From assembly GCF_000002425.4 (NCBI RefSeq), contig NC_037253.1, forward strand, positions 8,303,176 through 8,367,175: a DNA stretch of 64,000 nucleotides, written 5' to 3'. The notes under the pieces are model-generated. The model made no database searches and was not told where the DNA came from. It worked only from the letters and a program-made list of their open reading frames with translations. The position numbers were made by a program, and so were the translations under genes. This stretch comes from Physcomitrium patens (Eukaryota; Streptophyta; Bryopsida; Funariales; Funariaceae). Below, in pieces: positions 23,383 to 36,000 of the stretch. Numbering within the stretch: position 1 is the stretch's first letter; every line of letters starts with the position of its first letter.

Positions 23383-23393
23383 TTGACAAGAAT
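23383..23393 (+). promoter_or_regulatory. A1 candidate self-primer binding site
   Basis: TTGACAAGAAT, 2 nt after the LTR end. It differs by one G-to-A change from the family A site TTGACAAGAGT that complements the LTR segment ACTCTTGTCAA (intact in the A1 3' LTR near 28999). Confidence 0.65.
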
Positions 23394-23591
23394 ATACCTA
23401 CAATATCAGAGCTTTGTCTAATCTTGATTAAGAGTATATTACCTTTTTTATTGATAAGACACAAGCATATTAGAATTTGCGGATTTTTCTCTTCTAAATT
23501 GATATTTTTCTTAATATTTTCTTTGTTCTTAAGTCCTCTCTTGTATTTGTCTTAAGCGATATTAGACATCTTCTCTTTTCTAAGTGTTATC

Positions 23592-24599
23592 ATGGCAGAA
23601 CTTGCTGAAATGAAGAGTGCAATCGCACAAATGCAAGAGTAATTGAGAGAATTAATGCTTACGATGCATCAACTCAATTTACAACCACAAGGAGCAACAA
23701 GATTGGCAGAAAGTGAAGATATAGAAATGATTGGAGCTGCTTTAACATGTGTACTAAATCATGTCCCTTCTCCTATGGTGGAATGTCCTTGTAATATTAG
23801 AAAACCAAGAATTGTCCTATCCTAGAAGTATGATGGCACCAGATCCAAGTTTCAAGGATTTATCAATTAAGTACAACTTGTGATTGAACTTCAACTCTAA
23901 AGCTATCCAACTCGAGGATCGTAAGTTAGATTCATTAGTACGCTTGTTTTAAGTTCAGCACTATTGTGGTTTTCATCTTTTCTTAAACGACGAGATTCAA
24001 TATTGGATAATCTAAAGGTATTTTTGATGGATTTTTGATCCATGTATGGAGAACATATTGTAATTCGTATTACAACCAGTAAGATCCGTATTTTAAGACA
24101 AGACAATTGATCAATAATGTTGTATGCTTCACAATTTTGATAACTTGTAATTGATATCAAGTGGGATGATGATGCGTATATTAACCAATTTTTCTATGGA
24201 TTACAATATGAGGTAAAAAAATTAATATTCAACTTACCTGATCTTCAAACTTTGAGTCAAGCAATTGACTTTGTTGTGAAGTGTGATAATCGCCTTTTTG
24301 AATTTCGATCTGAGAACCGTACAAGTGAACCTCAACGTAACTATAATTCAATAGCAACACCAACATCTCTTCTACACATACATTTGAAAGTAGAAGATAT
24401 GCAAATTGATGTAGTACATTTCAAACCTCTTACTAAGCAAGAAAAGACTCATCATCATCAAGAAGGATTGTGCTTATATTATGGAGAACTTAAGTACATT
24501 GCTCAACATTGCCTAAAGAAGCAACACAACTATAAAATGAGGAGTACGGCGATCAAAAGAGATAGCATGTCAAAAAATGAATTTGTCCAGCTAAAATAG
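23592..24599 (+). pseudogene. A1 gag pseudogene
   Basis: Starts at ATG 23592 (MAELAEMKSAIAQMQE) and ends at TAG 24597-24599, exactly the span of the young copy's gag, so no net indel. The first in-frame stop comes about 17 codons in and others follow. The C-terminal 115 codons (24252-24599) are open. The CCHC knuckle has lost its second Cys (LCLYYGELKYIAQHC) and its His. Confidence 0.8.
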
Positions 24600-27500
24600 C
24601 GACCGTGCTGTTGGAACCTTATACAATGCCTAAAAAAGGTCATATCTTCTCCTCAGAACCTTCTCCATATTTTACGATAAATATTATTTTAGGACCTAAA
24701 CATCTCAAAGCCTCTGCCGTACTAGATTCAAGAGCCTCAGCTTGTTTCTTAGATTAAAATTTTACTTAAAGACATAGTATATTTTTAGTAAAAGAAAAAC
24801 TAAACCTGTTCATATAGAAGTCATAGATGATCATCCATTATCTTCAGGAGATGTTATTCATGAAACCTTTCATATAAAAATAGTAACTAATGGTCATAAC
24901 AGTTTTATAATATTTAATATCATTAGATCTCTTTCTAATCCAATCATTTTAGGTTTATCATGGCTAGAAAAATATAATCCTAAAATAGATTGGACTTCTT
25001 GTAGTCTTGAATTTTTTGAAAGTATAACTAAGAGTGTAGTTAATCAAGTAGAAAGTCATAAGTCAAGTATAATTAAACCTATATTTATAGGTACAAGTGC
25101 TTTCTTACATACTACAAAAAAAGGATCACCTTGTGTCATTTATGCTACACCTGTTTCTATTGGTGGAAAGACTTTAAGTGGCATTCTAAGCCAATATCAA
25201 GATTTTTAAGATGTATTTGAGAAAAAAACTATGGATATTCTTCCAGAACATCGTTCCTATGACTGCTCAATTGACCTTCAAGAAGGAACATAACTGCCAT
25301 TTGGACTAATCTATAATTTATCTTAAAATGAGTTGGTTGAACTCAAGGAATATATTGAAGAAAATTTTACTAAGAACTTCATATGCCATTCCAAATCTCC
25401 AACAAGAGCTCCAATTTTATTTGTGAAGAAAAAAGATGGATCATTGCGGATGTGTATTGATTATCGAGGCCTCAACAAAATCACTATAAAAAATATGTAC
25501 CTACTATTTTTGATATCTGGACTTCTTAATCAATTGAATCAAGCTAAGATCTATACAAAAATAGATCTACACGGAGCATACAATTTGGTATGCATCAAAG
25601 AAGGAGATGAATGGAAGAGTGCGTTTCGAACATGGTATGGATATTTCGAATACAATGTCATGCCTTTTGGACTTATAAATGTACCAGTAGCATTCCAACA
25701 TCTAATGAATGATGTCTTTTGGGAGTTTTTAGATGATTTTGTTGTCTGTTACCTAGATGACATCTTAATGTATTCTAAGAACCCAGAAGAACATGAACTT
25801 CATGTTTGCCAAGTATTACATAAATTAAGAGATGCAGGACTCTTTGCCAAGATAGAAAAGTGTGTATTCCATACTATTCAAGTCGATTTCTTAGGTTACA
25901 TCATTTTAAATGATGGACTTATGATGGATCCTAAGAAAGTTCAAACTATTATGGATTGGAAGATTCTAAAAATACTAAGAGATATCCAATGCTTTTTGGA
26001 ATTTGCCCACTACTATCGAATCTTCATCAAAGTTGTTTTCAAATTACAGCTCCACATACACGTTTGACTTGCAAAGACAAACTTCAATGGAATCAAGAAA
26101 CAGAAGTAGCATTTGAAACTTTGAAGATAGCCTTTGTTTCTGCACCAATCTTATATCGTGTCGATTTTTTTAAGCCATTTTTTATGAAAATAGATGCATC
26201 AGATTTTGCTTTGAGAGTTGTATTATCACAAATTGGAACAGATGATAAACTTCATTCAATAGCTTTTCATTCCAAAATTTTTTCAGCAGTCGAGATCAAC
26301 TACAAGATCCACGACAAAGAACTTCTTGCAATCATGGATTTGTTTCAAGAATAGCGCCATTATCTAGAAGGTGCTTTTAGCCCAGTCGTAGTTTATACAG
26401 ATCACAAGAACCTTAAATATTTTATGTGATATTTTATGTGATCACGTATTTTGAATCATCGCAAAGCCCATTGAAGTATTTCTTTGTCAAGATTCGAATT
26501 CAAGATCACTTATCGATCAAGAAAATAATAAGATTTGTCAGATACACTCTCTAGATGATTTTATCTTGCAGCAAAGGAAAGAGATGCTGCTTTTGATCAA
26601 CAACGGATAATTCTCTTGAAGCCAGAGCATCTTCATCTTTGAGCAATGAAATCAATACTAACTGTTGATGCAACTCTTATTAAGCAAGTTCAATCAAGTA
26701 TGTCTTCTAATCCTCTTATTTGTGATATTAAGGAAATCCTTCAAAGTCTCATGATACTTCTAAATTTGAATTCAATAAGAATCTACTATATTTTGAGGGA
26801 CTTCTATAGTTTCTAGAAGGTGAAGCTCGATTACGTATTCTTCAAGCTCGTCATGACTTTCCAGCAGTAGGATATTTTGGGTATAATAAAACTTTGGAAC
26901 TAATATCCATGGACTTTTGGTGGCCCCAAATGTGAAAAGCAGTTAAAGATTTTGTACAAACTTATGATGTTTGCTTGAGATCAAAAACTCCTTGTCATCG
27001 ACCTTACAGACTTCTTCAGCCATTACCCATTCCAGAACAACCATGGTCTTCTATTTCTATGGATTTCATCATGGACCTTCTAATCTCAGGTTCTTATGAC
27101 TCTATATTTGTGATAGTAGATCGTTTTATCAAGATGGCACATTTTGTACCATATACAAAATCTATTACAAGTGAAGAAACAACTAAGTTCTTTCTTGACA
27201 ATATCTATTACTATCATGGATTATCCAAGGATATTATATCAAATAGGAAAACTCAATTTTTATCAAGATTTTGGCGGACTCTTTTCAAGTTTTTAAAAAT
27301 GGATATAAAACTATCTTCGAAATTCCATCCTCAAATTGATGGACAAACGGAGCATGTTAATCAAGTTTTGGAGCAGTATTTAAGATATACTATTAATTAC
27401 CAATAAATTGATTCGATAATTCATTTGTCATTGGCAGAGTTTGCTTACAATAACACGGTACATTCTTCTATAAAACAAATACCTTTCTTTGCTAATTATG

Positions 27501-28105
27501 ATTATCATCCACGACTTGATACTTTTGACATTTCAAAAGTTGATAATCTTGCTGCAAAAGATTTGGCGATTCATTTGTCAGAGCTACATGCAATGATAAA
27601 GGCACAGTTAAAAGAAGCTCAAGAACATCAAAAGGTCAATGCTGATGTCTATCAAAAGAAACAACCACCATTCTACATGGGTGATAAGGTGTGGTTACTT
27701 TGTTGCAATATCAAGACCACTCGTCTTTGTGACAAGTTGGACTATCGAAGGCTTGGACCATTTTCTATTTCTACACAAATCAATCCAATTGTATGTCGTT
27801 TACATCTACAAGAATCAATAAAAATCCATCCAGTATTCCACGTGTCTCCTCTTGAACCATACAAGATAGTGGACATACCAAGAAGAAGACAAGCTCTACC
27901 TCCTCCTATAGAAGTGGACAATAATGAAGAGTTTGAAGTGGAAGAAGTTTTAGATTCAAGGCCGTGTCAAAATAAATTGGAATATCTTATCCATTGGCGT
28001 GGATATGATATTCGTGAATGCACATGGGAGCCAATAAAGAATCTTGCAAATGTAGCCAAGACGGCTGAGACTTTTCATCGATGACATCCATCAAAATCAA
28101 GATGA
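24581..28105 (+). pseudogene. A1 pol pseudogene
   Basis: Begins -1 relative to gag, as in the young copy. Protease at about 24700-24960 has the active site changed to DSRA. RT is partly open (25333-26067) with the YLDD box intact near 25750. RNase H is at 25956-26354. Integrase (26975-27406, 27425-28084) keeps HX..CxxC-like residues poorly and reads SNR for SDR, so a catalytic Asp is lost. A chromodomain follows near 27925-28080. The TGA at 28082-28084 interrupts the last residues, and the ancestral end is TGA 28103-28105. At least two frameshifts (near 26030 and 26700-26800). Confidence 0.8.
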
Positions 28106-28198
28106 AAACCTTCTTTATAAAAAAAACAAGATCTAGGCAAGATATCATTCTACTTTCAATCTTTGTTTGTAGCTTCTTTATAGTTGTGATGTCAAGAG

Positions 28199-28583
28199 AT
28201 GGAGGACCAATAATTAGTAGATTGCACTCAAGAGCCTTTGTTTGTTGACGTGCCAGATGAGACATTACAATTGTGACAACCTTCAAGACGACGTAATCGA
28301 CATGAAGATCTTCAAGAATGACATGTTCTTCCTCAAATAGATGGTAAAATATAATGCGTTTGATATCACGACTTTGGAAGGAACTCTTGATAGTGTTTCA
28401 AATGTTTTATTCGAAGGAAGTTATGAAGGCTTCAACAATGATCAAATAATTGGGTGGTCTTCCTGCCCTAGTATGGGACACTACTGATGGTTAAGAGGCC
28501 CTATCAATCATCTTCAAAGAGAACAAGGATCAAAGTATGTGACGAGTACAAATTGTTGCATCATAGATTTCCTCAACACATGA
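28199..28583 (+). pseudogene. A1 orfX pseudogene
   Basis: Same position as orfX in the young copy: ATG 28199 begins 93 nt after the pol end and the frame ends near 28583, before the polypurine tract. It shares long stretches (for example gagacattacaattgtgaca; ggaagttatgaaggc) but carries stops and a deletion of about 38 nt near 28375 relative to 58377-58415. Confidence 0.65.
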
Positions 28584-28610
28584 TGACCGCTCTTCGTGGA
28601 ACTCGTTCCT

Positions 28611-28621
28611 AGAAAGAAAGG
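28611..28621 (+). promoter_or_regulatory. A1 polypurine tract
   Basis: AGAAAGAAAGG followed by TAA and the LTR start TGTCAC, the same spacing as in the young copy. Expected primer for plus-strand DNA synthesis. Confidence 0.6.
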
Positions 28622-28624
28622 TAA

Positions 28625-29182
28625 TGTCACAGACATACACATGTAAGCCAATAATTACATGTATAAATAGGTAGAAGTAAGTAAAAATAGGTAAAAGTAA
28701 ATTAATTCTATAGTATTTGATATGGAATCTTCCTAGAAGCTTTATAGACACTGCTTTGACTTTATAGGTATCTTTAATTGACTTTTTGGATTAAAGACGT
28801 GGCCAACAAGTTGGCCATGTGCCACACATGTTGTTAGCTTGAAGACCAAGCTAACTTTGTGGCTCACATGTAGAAAAACTTGCCTTGTAAGTCAAGGCAT
28901 GTATCCTACAAAGTCAACACATATTAGAGGTCCTATAGAATATTGCCACGTAGCCCCTAATTAGATAGTATATATAGAGATAAGAATGAAGCCTTCTTCA
29001 CTCTTGTCAACTTAATTTTTTCTTCTAGTCTAGTTTCAAGGGTCTCTAGTTTTCTTGTATTTTGGCAATTGCCATTCCAGTTTCTTTTTTAATATACATA
29101 TCAAGTTATTTCTATTTTTTCATCTTTCTGTAAAAAAATTTTCACTTGTTTATTTGTCTTTATTACATTCTTGTCCTTGACA
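28625..29182 (+). repeat. A1 3' LTR
   Basis: 558 bp, TGTCACAGACATAC... to ...CCTTGACA, followed by AGAGT. It keeps CACTCTTGTCAA near 28998-29010. Divergence from its 5' partner is obvious at many positions, so insertion is much older than that of the copy at 52.8 kb. Confidence 0.9.
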
Positions 29183-29187
29183 AGAGT
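29183..29187 (+). repeat. Target site duplication AGAGT (right) of A1
   Basis: Identical to 22821-22825. Confidence 0.85.
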
Positions 29188-30229
29188 TGGGCTAAAAAAA
29201 TCCTTAAGATAGGTTAGATTGATATCCCAAGGTCGACTATTTTTGAGAGAGGGTCGAAATCAGACCTCTAGCCACTAAAATGACCGCCTAGAGCAAAATT
29301 TGAATTCATTTGAAGATCAGAGATTAGGATTTGAGAGCTAGGTTGGACCTTGTTTCAAAGACATAAGGATGATTTTGATAGGATTTGGAAAGACTTAGCA
29401 ATTATTGTTGGAAGTCAAGGTTTGTATTGGCAATTTGGGATTTATACAATGAAATTAGGGCTAGCACTCTTAGCTGGTTTGAAAAATCGGTATCACATCT
29501 ATAATTCAAACTTTGATAATACTTGATTAATTAGGTGTTCTAAGTTTATATAAAATTTTATGATAATCCAACTATGCAATTGGGATATATCTAGATTTTG
29601 GTACAAAAACATATTAGAAGTTGGCAGTTTGGGATTAGATAGGATTTCTAAAATATCTAGAGATCTACTAGTCAGATTAAGGTGAAATTTGGCATAGTAT
29701 TGTAAGAATTGAAGATCAAGCTATATACCAATTTTGAGTTGAAGTTGATGGTTGGAGAAGGAGCAATCACTGTTCGAACTTTTGCTTCACCTTTCAAGTT
29801 GGCAACCGAATGACATCAGTGCAAGTTTAGAAGGTTTTTTCACAATTTGTAAGTTGGATTGGGTTGCAAATTCTTGAGCATATTTAAGACTTAAATTGAA
29901 AATTGCATGCAAAATTTCACATCAAGTAGATGGTCAAATTAGAAGTTATACTTGTCAAAGCTCACTGTTAAGGATTGGGACTTACAAGAAAAATCTAAAT
30001 TACTTAAATATGAAAGTAACAATGTAATTGAGGTTTATATATGATTGAGGCTATTAAGAAGAGTGTTTTTTAGCACTTTTGAATTGAAATTTGGATTATA
30101 TTCTTCTCATATGGATGAAACCTATTAGGGTTTCTTGGGTATTTATGAAACACAGTTTCATCTTATATCACTAGGTGCTTGGTACATTTCTAAGCAAGAC
30201 AATACATAATACAATAATATATAAGTTGA

Positions 30230-30640
30230 AATCGATCATAACATAGAATAAAATCATTTATTGAATAAATTACCTTTCTTGCAAATGCTTTAGTAAATTC
30301 ATCTAGTAAAAATCCTATATTTCCATTTTTAATAGTTATTACATTTTTTAGTTACATATCTTAGATAAAATACAATGATATATTTTTCCAAGGAACTATA
30401 AGCCAAAAGATGAAATAAAAGAAGGCTACAAAATCTTTATTTGCATCTTTTAGTTCAAAAAGTCTACCAATTTAAATAAGTATGCTCTTACAATAAAAAT
30501 TGGCCTCAAGTTCTAAGGCACTTAAAGAATTACTTTGTTAATAAAATAAGAATCATAGTATTTGTAATAGGATTTTTATAAAGTAATATTTAAAATAAAG
30601 AATAGAATATTTTTTTAACTTAAAAAGATGATCATCCAAC
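30230..30640 (-). pseudogene. B2 reverse transcriptase, upstream part
   Basis: Plus-strand ttattgaataaattacctttcttgcaaatgctttagtaaattcatc is the counterpart of B1 13275-13325 and B3 62765-62815. It continues the RT that was cut at 22532. Heavily decayed. Confidence 0.55.
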
Positions 30641-31510
30641 TTTAAAATTTTATTTTTTAATATTTTTTTAAAAAATAATTTAAAAAATATAAAAATTTAT
30701 AGAACTAAAGCTATATAATTTAGTTATTTAATAATATGAAGATTATAGGATGTAGAAATGTTAAGAAATGGGAGCAAATATTGAAAAAAAAAAAAAGAAA
30801 AAAAAAAGAGATTACTTGAGCCAGTAGTATGATTAAAGGTAAGAATAATTTATTTTTCTAACATAATTTTTTTAGTTGTCTTAGTTACATTATTTAATTT
30901 ATTTTTTTCAGAAATTTTAAAGTAAAGGATCAAGTAACATCACAATCAGATTTATTAAGAATTATTATAAACTATCCCCATTATTTCTTTATTTTAAAGG
31001 TTGTCTTTCTTTACCTTTATTATAATTTAAAGTTGATATTATATTTTTTCTTTTAAAAAATTAAAATATTTTAAAATAAAGAATGATATAACATTATAGA
31101 ATATAAAGTGAAAATTATTTTTATTAAGTAAAATAATTTAAATTAGTAATAAAAATTAAATAATATCAAGTAAATAATTAGATTCATATGCCAAATAATA
31201 TCTTTTTGAGTTAAAATTTATATTAACTTATTTTATAGTTATTATTTAACATCAAATTCTATATAATTATAATTTTTGTTTTTTTGGATTACTTCTATGT
31301 ATTAGATTAGTTAGCATTAGTTTTATTTACTTCCATAGATTGATGTGAATTTCTTTTAATCCTCTTTAAATCTTTTAGGAATTCAAAAAAGATCTTATCC
31401 ACGAATTTTTTATGTCTATAAGAAATCATTCTTAATGTTGGTTACAACAGCAATAAAGATAATACATTTTTAGTATTAATTTTTTATTATATATTTATTT
31501 CTTATTTATT
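30641..31510. other. AT-rich, probably decayed protease/linker of B2
   Basis: Lies between the B2 RT start and the B2 gag remnant, where the protease and linker would be. I cannot align it to the protease remnant at 52270-52840. Confidence 0.25.
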
Positions 31511-32960
31511 TTAATATTTTTTAAAATATATTTAAATTTAGAGACCTCTTTTTATTTTCAGACTCAACATCCTCCTCATCAATGGCTCTATTTTTTTTTC
31601 TTCAACCATGGCATCATGTAATTTATTGTTATGTTTGTTTCCACATAAAAATATTTTAATACTAATAGCATCAACTAAATCATTCCATCCAATTATTTTT
31701 CTCATAGCTTTAGATCCTTTGATCATAGGTTCCGTAGTTAATAAAAAAATAGCCTTAACTACTTTTTCTTCAACTATAATAAAGTAAGACTCAATTTCTT
31801 TTCATTATATGGCATTATTCTTTAATGTTTGGTCATCTACGAATTTTTTCATACCACCTTTCTCAACATTAGTCTTCATTTGGCCCTTGTAAGTCTTATC
31901 CTACTTTCTTTAAAATATACAATACCATCCTTGATTGCAGCCTTGTAGCTATCATACTCACCATGCTTGTGGTTTGGATTGTCACACCACATATATCTTT
32001 TTACAAATCCCTTTGATCCTTCAATTGTCTTTGATGAACTTGTCATGTAGGATTTCTTTAATTTAATCATTTTCACCTTCAAATATTGTATGCTTTTGAT
32101 TAATTCTTCAAGAGCATCATCCTTTATAGTCTTAATTACTTTTTGAGGTGGCACTAGATTTTGAAATTCAAGCACTAGCTCTACCTTGATATTAAACCAC
32201 AAGTCTTAATCTTCTGTTGTTTAGCCAAAAGCTCCATTGTCTCTTTTAGTAGCTTCTAATTATTTATAAAACTACTCTTAGATTTATTATCTATCAAATA
32301 AAAGAGTATCTTATTCTCAAAATATTCATTAGCTGCTTGCAAGAATAATTCAATTTTTTTTGTTTCCAAGAATTGTCTCTCTTGTCATGACAATTATCCA
32401 AACTTAGTTTCAAATTCCTTAATTAACTCATTTGGAGCCATTTGATTTCTCGGCCTTTGCTTGATCCACTCCAAAAAAGTCACTTTAGTCATTCTTATTG
32501 AATCTTCTTCAAAAAATTCATCCTTCAAAAGTTCTTCAAATTTCTTCTATAATATAGCCTTAGTATGTAACTCTTATATTCTCTCTCTGATTTTTGGTAT
32601 CATTGCCAAATCAAATGTGGTAATTATATTCATTTATGAAACTTGATACACTTCCATTTCATATGTATAAATCCTTAGGAGCTTAAAGATATTCCTTCCA
32701 TCAAATCTTCTAACCTTATCCACCACTACTTATAAAGCTTTAGTAGTGTTTTTATTTTCTCCATGTACTTATTGTCTCTCTTCCATAAATTGAGCAAATA
32801 CCATAAATAAATCATAGGCACCCACTCCACCTAGTAATGAAAATCCATGATTTTGATCTCCCATCTTAACTTATTGAAATAATTAGTATCTTAAAGCTTT
32901 CTCAATAGAAGCATCAATATGTCAAGATAGAGAGAATTTGCTTCAAGAAAGCACTAGGCT
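31510..32960 (-). pseudogene. B2 gag remnant
   Basis: Minus-strand frames 32202-31876 and 31726-31538. The first has a charged helical stretch (DDALEELIKSIQYLKVKMIKLKK) followed by RYMWCDNPNHKHGEYDSYKAAIKDGIVYFKE, a CCHC knuckle in which the first and last Cys have become Tyr. The second reads KAMRKIIGWNDLVDAISIKIFLCG. Upstream sequence to 32960 continues in broken frames. This is a Gag-type nucleic-acid-binding region, at the right distance upstream of the B2 RT. Confidence 0.55.
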
Positions 32961-34440
32961 CCTAGCTGTCACTAATTATTTAATCAAGTCTTCAAATAAA
33001 AAAGACCAAATTTATATATATATCCTTTCAAAAATATCCAAAATATAATATAAAAAATAAAAAATAAAAAAAACTCTAAATCCTTATAAATCCTTATAAA
33101 TTCTTATGGGATATTATTTTCAAACTTCAACAACTCATATCTCTCAATTGGACTATTCAAACATACTTAAATATTATATAAAGTATTGATGTACTTCTAA
33201 AAACTACCACAATAAATTTCAACTACAAATTCATCATGGATCTTAAGATATTACCAAAATCCTAACAGTAGCTTCAAAACCTTAATTTTTATATACTTAC
33301 ATATAATTTTCTTTATATCTCACAAACTAAGTACTCAAATATCAAATTTTTTATATATATAGCTTTTTAATACATTATTCCACCTTTTTTAAAATATTTG
33401 AGCCAAAAATTCATTCGACAACTTAAGATATGGCTCTAATCATTACTTTGAATAAAATCACTTACTTATTGCCTTTAATTTAAATGTATTGACTTCAACT
33501 CTCTATAACTTCTTCATCTAGACTTTAAATATAATAATTTCTTTATAAAAGATGTAAGTCATGAAATTGCCGTTCTAATTGCACCTTTTAATCTCAAAAA
33601 ACTATTGTAAAATTCCTCGTATGCTCAAAAGAACAATAGTATGTCTTAAAATGATATCTTAACTTCAAGTAGCTATAATTTCTTCAACTTAACTCCAAAC
33701 TCACTAATTTTTATATCCAAATTATAGTCCAAATCCTAAAACTTATAATTCTAGCTTTTGATTCTCAAATGTTCTTTTGAGGTCACTACAAAATCTTCTC
33801 ATGGTTGCAGACTATCTCCTAAAAGCCTATTGGGCATACCCTTCGATCAATAGGGATGAAGATCTTCATCTGTTATCTTCATCCATCCATACTTTACCTT
33901 CATCCCTCCAAATAAGCTTCTTAATAGTTTGAATCTTCAACTTTGAGCTCCAATCTTCTCTTATAACTTTATTCTAAATATCTAAATCTTATATAATTTA
34001 AACACTATAATAAATATAAATAAACCTCAAAATAATTTTTAAATATAAATTAAAAATATATTTTTTATAGAAAAATATATCTAAAATTTTGAGCTTTATG
34101 AATTGATATAAAAATATCTAAATTTCAGTAAATAAAATCATACATAGTAATATATTTTATAATTAGAAAAAAATATACAATAAATAAAAAAAATAACAGT
34201 TTGAATTTTTATATATAGTAATTTCTTGCTAACTAATATTATTTATTAGACAATAAAAAATTAATCATCAAAGGTTATTGATTATCATAATAAAAAACAA
34301 TGTTGGATATTTGAACTACAAAAGTACTCACACTTTTTAATCAATTTAAATCAATAAAAATTAATCAATAATTTGATATTATAATTTTTTAATTGTGAAC
34401 TATTGAACATATTGTTAAGGACATGAATTTTAAAAAATCA
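32961..34440 (-). other. Possible leader and 5' LTR of B2
   Basis: AT-rich, gene-free stretch upstream (on the minus strand) of the B2 gag. Its style, with short CAACTCATATCTCTC-like phrases and a pyrimidine-rich plus strand, resembles B LTR interiors, but I could not align it clearly or find LTR ends. Confidence 0.25.
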
Positions 34441-34479
34441 AAGGATCAATACCCTCTTATGTCACTCAAATAGAATAGA

Positions 34480-34640
34480 TAAGCACTTAAAGATAGTATA
34501 ATATTGAACTAAAATGGCTATTGCCAAAGACAAGAAAAGTAGAGTCTTTTAAAATAAGACTAAGAAAAAAAAAGGCATTGACAAGAATAAAGAAGAATTT
34601 ATTCTTACTTCTATTTATATTATCTAATTTAAAACTACTT
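34480..34640 (-). repeat. Family A LTR fragment (minus)
   Basis: Plus strand has tggctattgccaaagacaag then ggcattgacaagaataaagaag, the reverse complement of the U5/R part of the family A LTR, including a decayed version of the inverted-repeat arms. About 160 bp only. Confidence 0.55.
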
Positions 34641-34734
34641 AATGACGTCGTTGTGATGTAGATTGTTTAATGGTTAAAAGATAGACATTCATGTATATTA
34701 TGCTTAATTTAAGTATATAATTAGATTATTATTA

Positions 34735-34985
34735 TTAATTTATTATTTTAATTCATGTACATATTTTAATTTATATATTTATTTCAATTCAATTATTATT
34801 TTTTTTTTTATTTAATTACTTATTTATTGTTTTAATCAATTATTTCTTTATTATTTTAGTTCATGTACCTATTTTAGTTTATATAATTTTTTTAATCAAT
34901 TATTTATTTGTTGTTTCAGTTCATGTATCTATTTTAATTTATTTACTTGTTTGTTATTTTAATTCATATACTTGTTTGTTTGTTA
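34735..34985. repeat. Degenerate tandem repeat (TTCATGTAYMTATTTTARTTTAT type)
   Basis: The phrase TTTTARTTCATGTACMTATTTTARTTTAT recurs near 34745, 34855 and 34915, with a partial fourth copy near 34960, each followed by TTATTT-rich sequence. Spacing is irregular (about 60-110 bp). Confidence 0.6.
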
Positions 34986-35032
34986 ATAGAGAACCACTTA
35001 TAAGATTGATAATTAGAAAGGTTAGAAGATAA

Positions 35033-35245
35033 GAATAAAGATAAGGTAGATAAAATGTGGTAGATTCTTATCTTGGAGTTCTCTTGGTGATATTTTTAAC
35101 AATAAAGATAAATACAGGATAAATTACATGTGATAGATTCTCATTTTATTGTCATCTTAATGATAGTTTTTAGGATGAGAATAAAAATAAGATAGATTTG
35201 ATGTGGTGGATTCTCATTTTAGAGTCCTCGTTGAGATATTTTTGA
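35033..35245. repeat. Three degenerate tandem copies of a 70-80-bp unit
   Basis: Units starting near 35033, 35100 and 35179, each reading gaataaagataag, then gtggtagattctcattt, then a tgatattttt-like end. Confidence 0.6.
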
Positions 35246-36000
35246 GGTATCAAGGTGACTTAAGGGAAGGAGGAAAAATATAAAAATATGGTTTTTATAG
35301 TTATTATATCTTTTGTTTTGGTGAATAAAGAGGGCAGATTTTGGATCTTGGATTGGATCAATTGTTCATGATTGGAATAATTTCTTTATATAAGATTTTA
35401 AAAAAGAATTTTGGATAAGAAAAATCACATGTATGCAAAGTTTGAGGGCTTAATTTGTCCTAGTAAAAGAGCAATGGAGCATTTAAGCAAAGAAGGTCTA
35501 GAAACTAAGTCAACTAAGTAATCAAACTTTGAAGGCTTAGTTCTGAAGAAGTATTATAGCTATTGAGATGAAATTTAGAAGATAGTTTTTAAAGTACCTT
35601 GTATTAATTTTAACGAAATCATAGATTAAATATTAGTATAAGAAAAAATTATACCATGCTTTGAATATTTTTTATTTAGTATTGAGATTTGACATATAAA
35701 TAATTAATAAGATTTTAAACCATCTGACAAAGACTTATTAAAAGAACATGAAAAAATTAAATAATATGTGAAGATAAAATTAATTGGATCAATATTAAGA
35801 ATAATATGAAATTGTAGAATAGATATTAGTTCATTTTTATAAGCTATTGGTAAAATAGATTAATAGTCCATAGAATAGTCAATTTAAGAGGACAGATGAT
35901 TGATTCAGTTATTAAAAGTGGTTATTATAAGATTACGGTTAGAATCTGGAAATCAGTAGCAATTATATAGGAGTTATAGAAGTTTATTGGGGGGCCAGAC

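Larger units (their letters stand above)
22826..29182 (+). mobile_element. Family A chromovirus, copy A1 (full length, old)
   Basis: 6357 bp from TG to CA, flanked by AGAGT duplications. It has both LTRs, primer site, gag, pol with chromodomain, orfX remnant and a polypurine tract, in the same order and spacing as the young copy at 52846-59178. It is inserted inside a family B LTR, so it is the youngest layer of this nest. Many stops and at least two frameshifts in pol make it non-autonomous. Confidence 0.9.
22533..30206 (+). mobile_element. Family B LTR (probably solo) split by family A copy A1
   Basis: 22533-22825 (starting TGTAGTGATGTAATACAATT) plus 29188-30206 together make about 1.31 kb that matches, in opposite orientation, the whole B1 LTR at 9359-10669. 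RT of a minus-strand B element lies on both sides, so this is an LTR insertion into RT. The second segment begins agttgggctaaaaaaatcct, the continuation of the first. No target duplication was evident. The right end is uncertain by about 10 bp. Confidence 0.65.
34641..36000. other. Unassigned DNA left of element C
   Basis: Apart from the tandem repeats, no gene or known element was seen. The final bases (35988-36000) are G-rich, TTGGGGGGCCAGAC, directly before the element C LTR. Confidence 0.4.
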
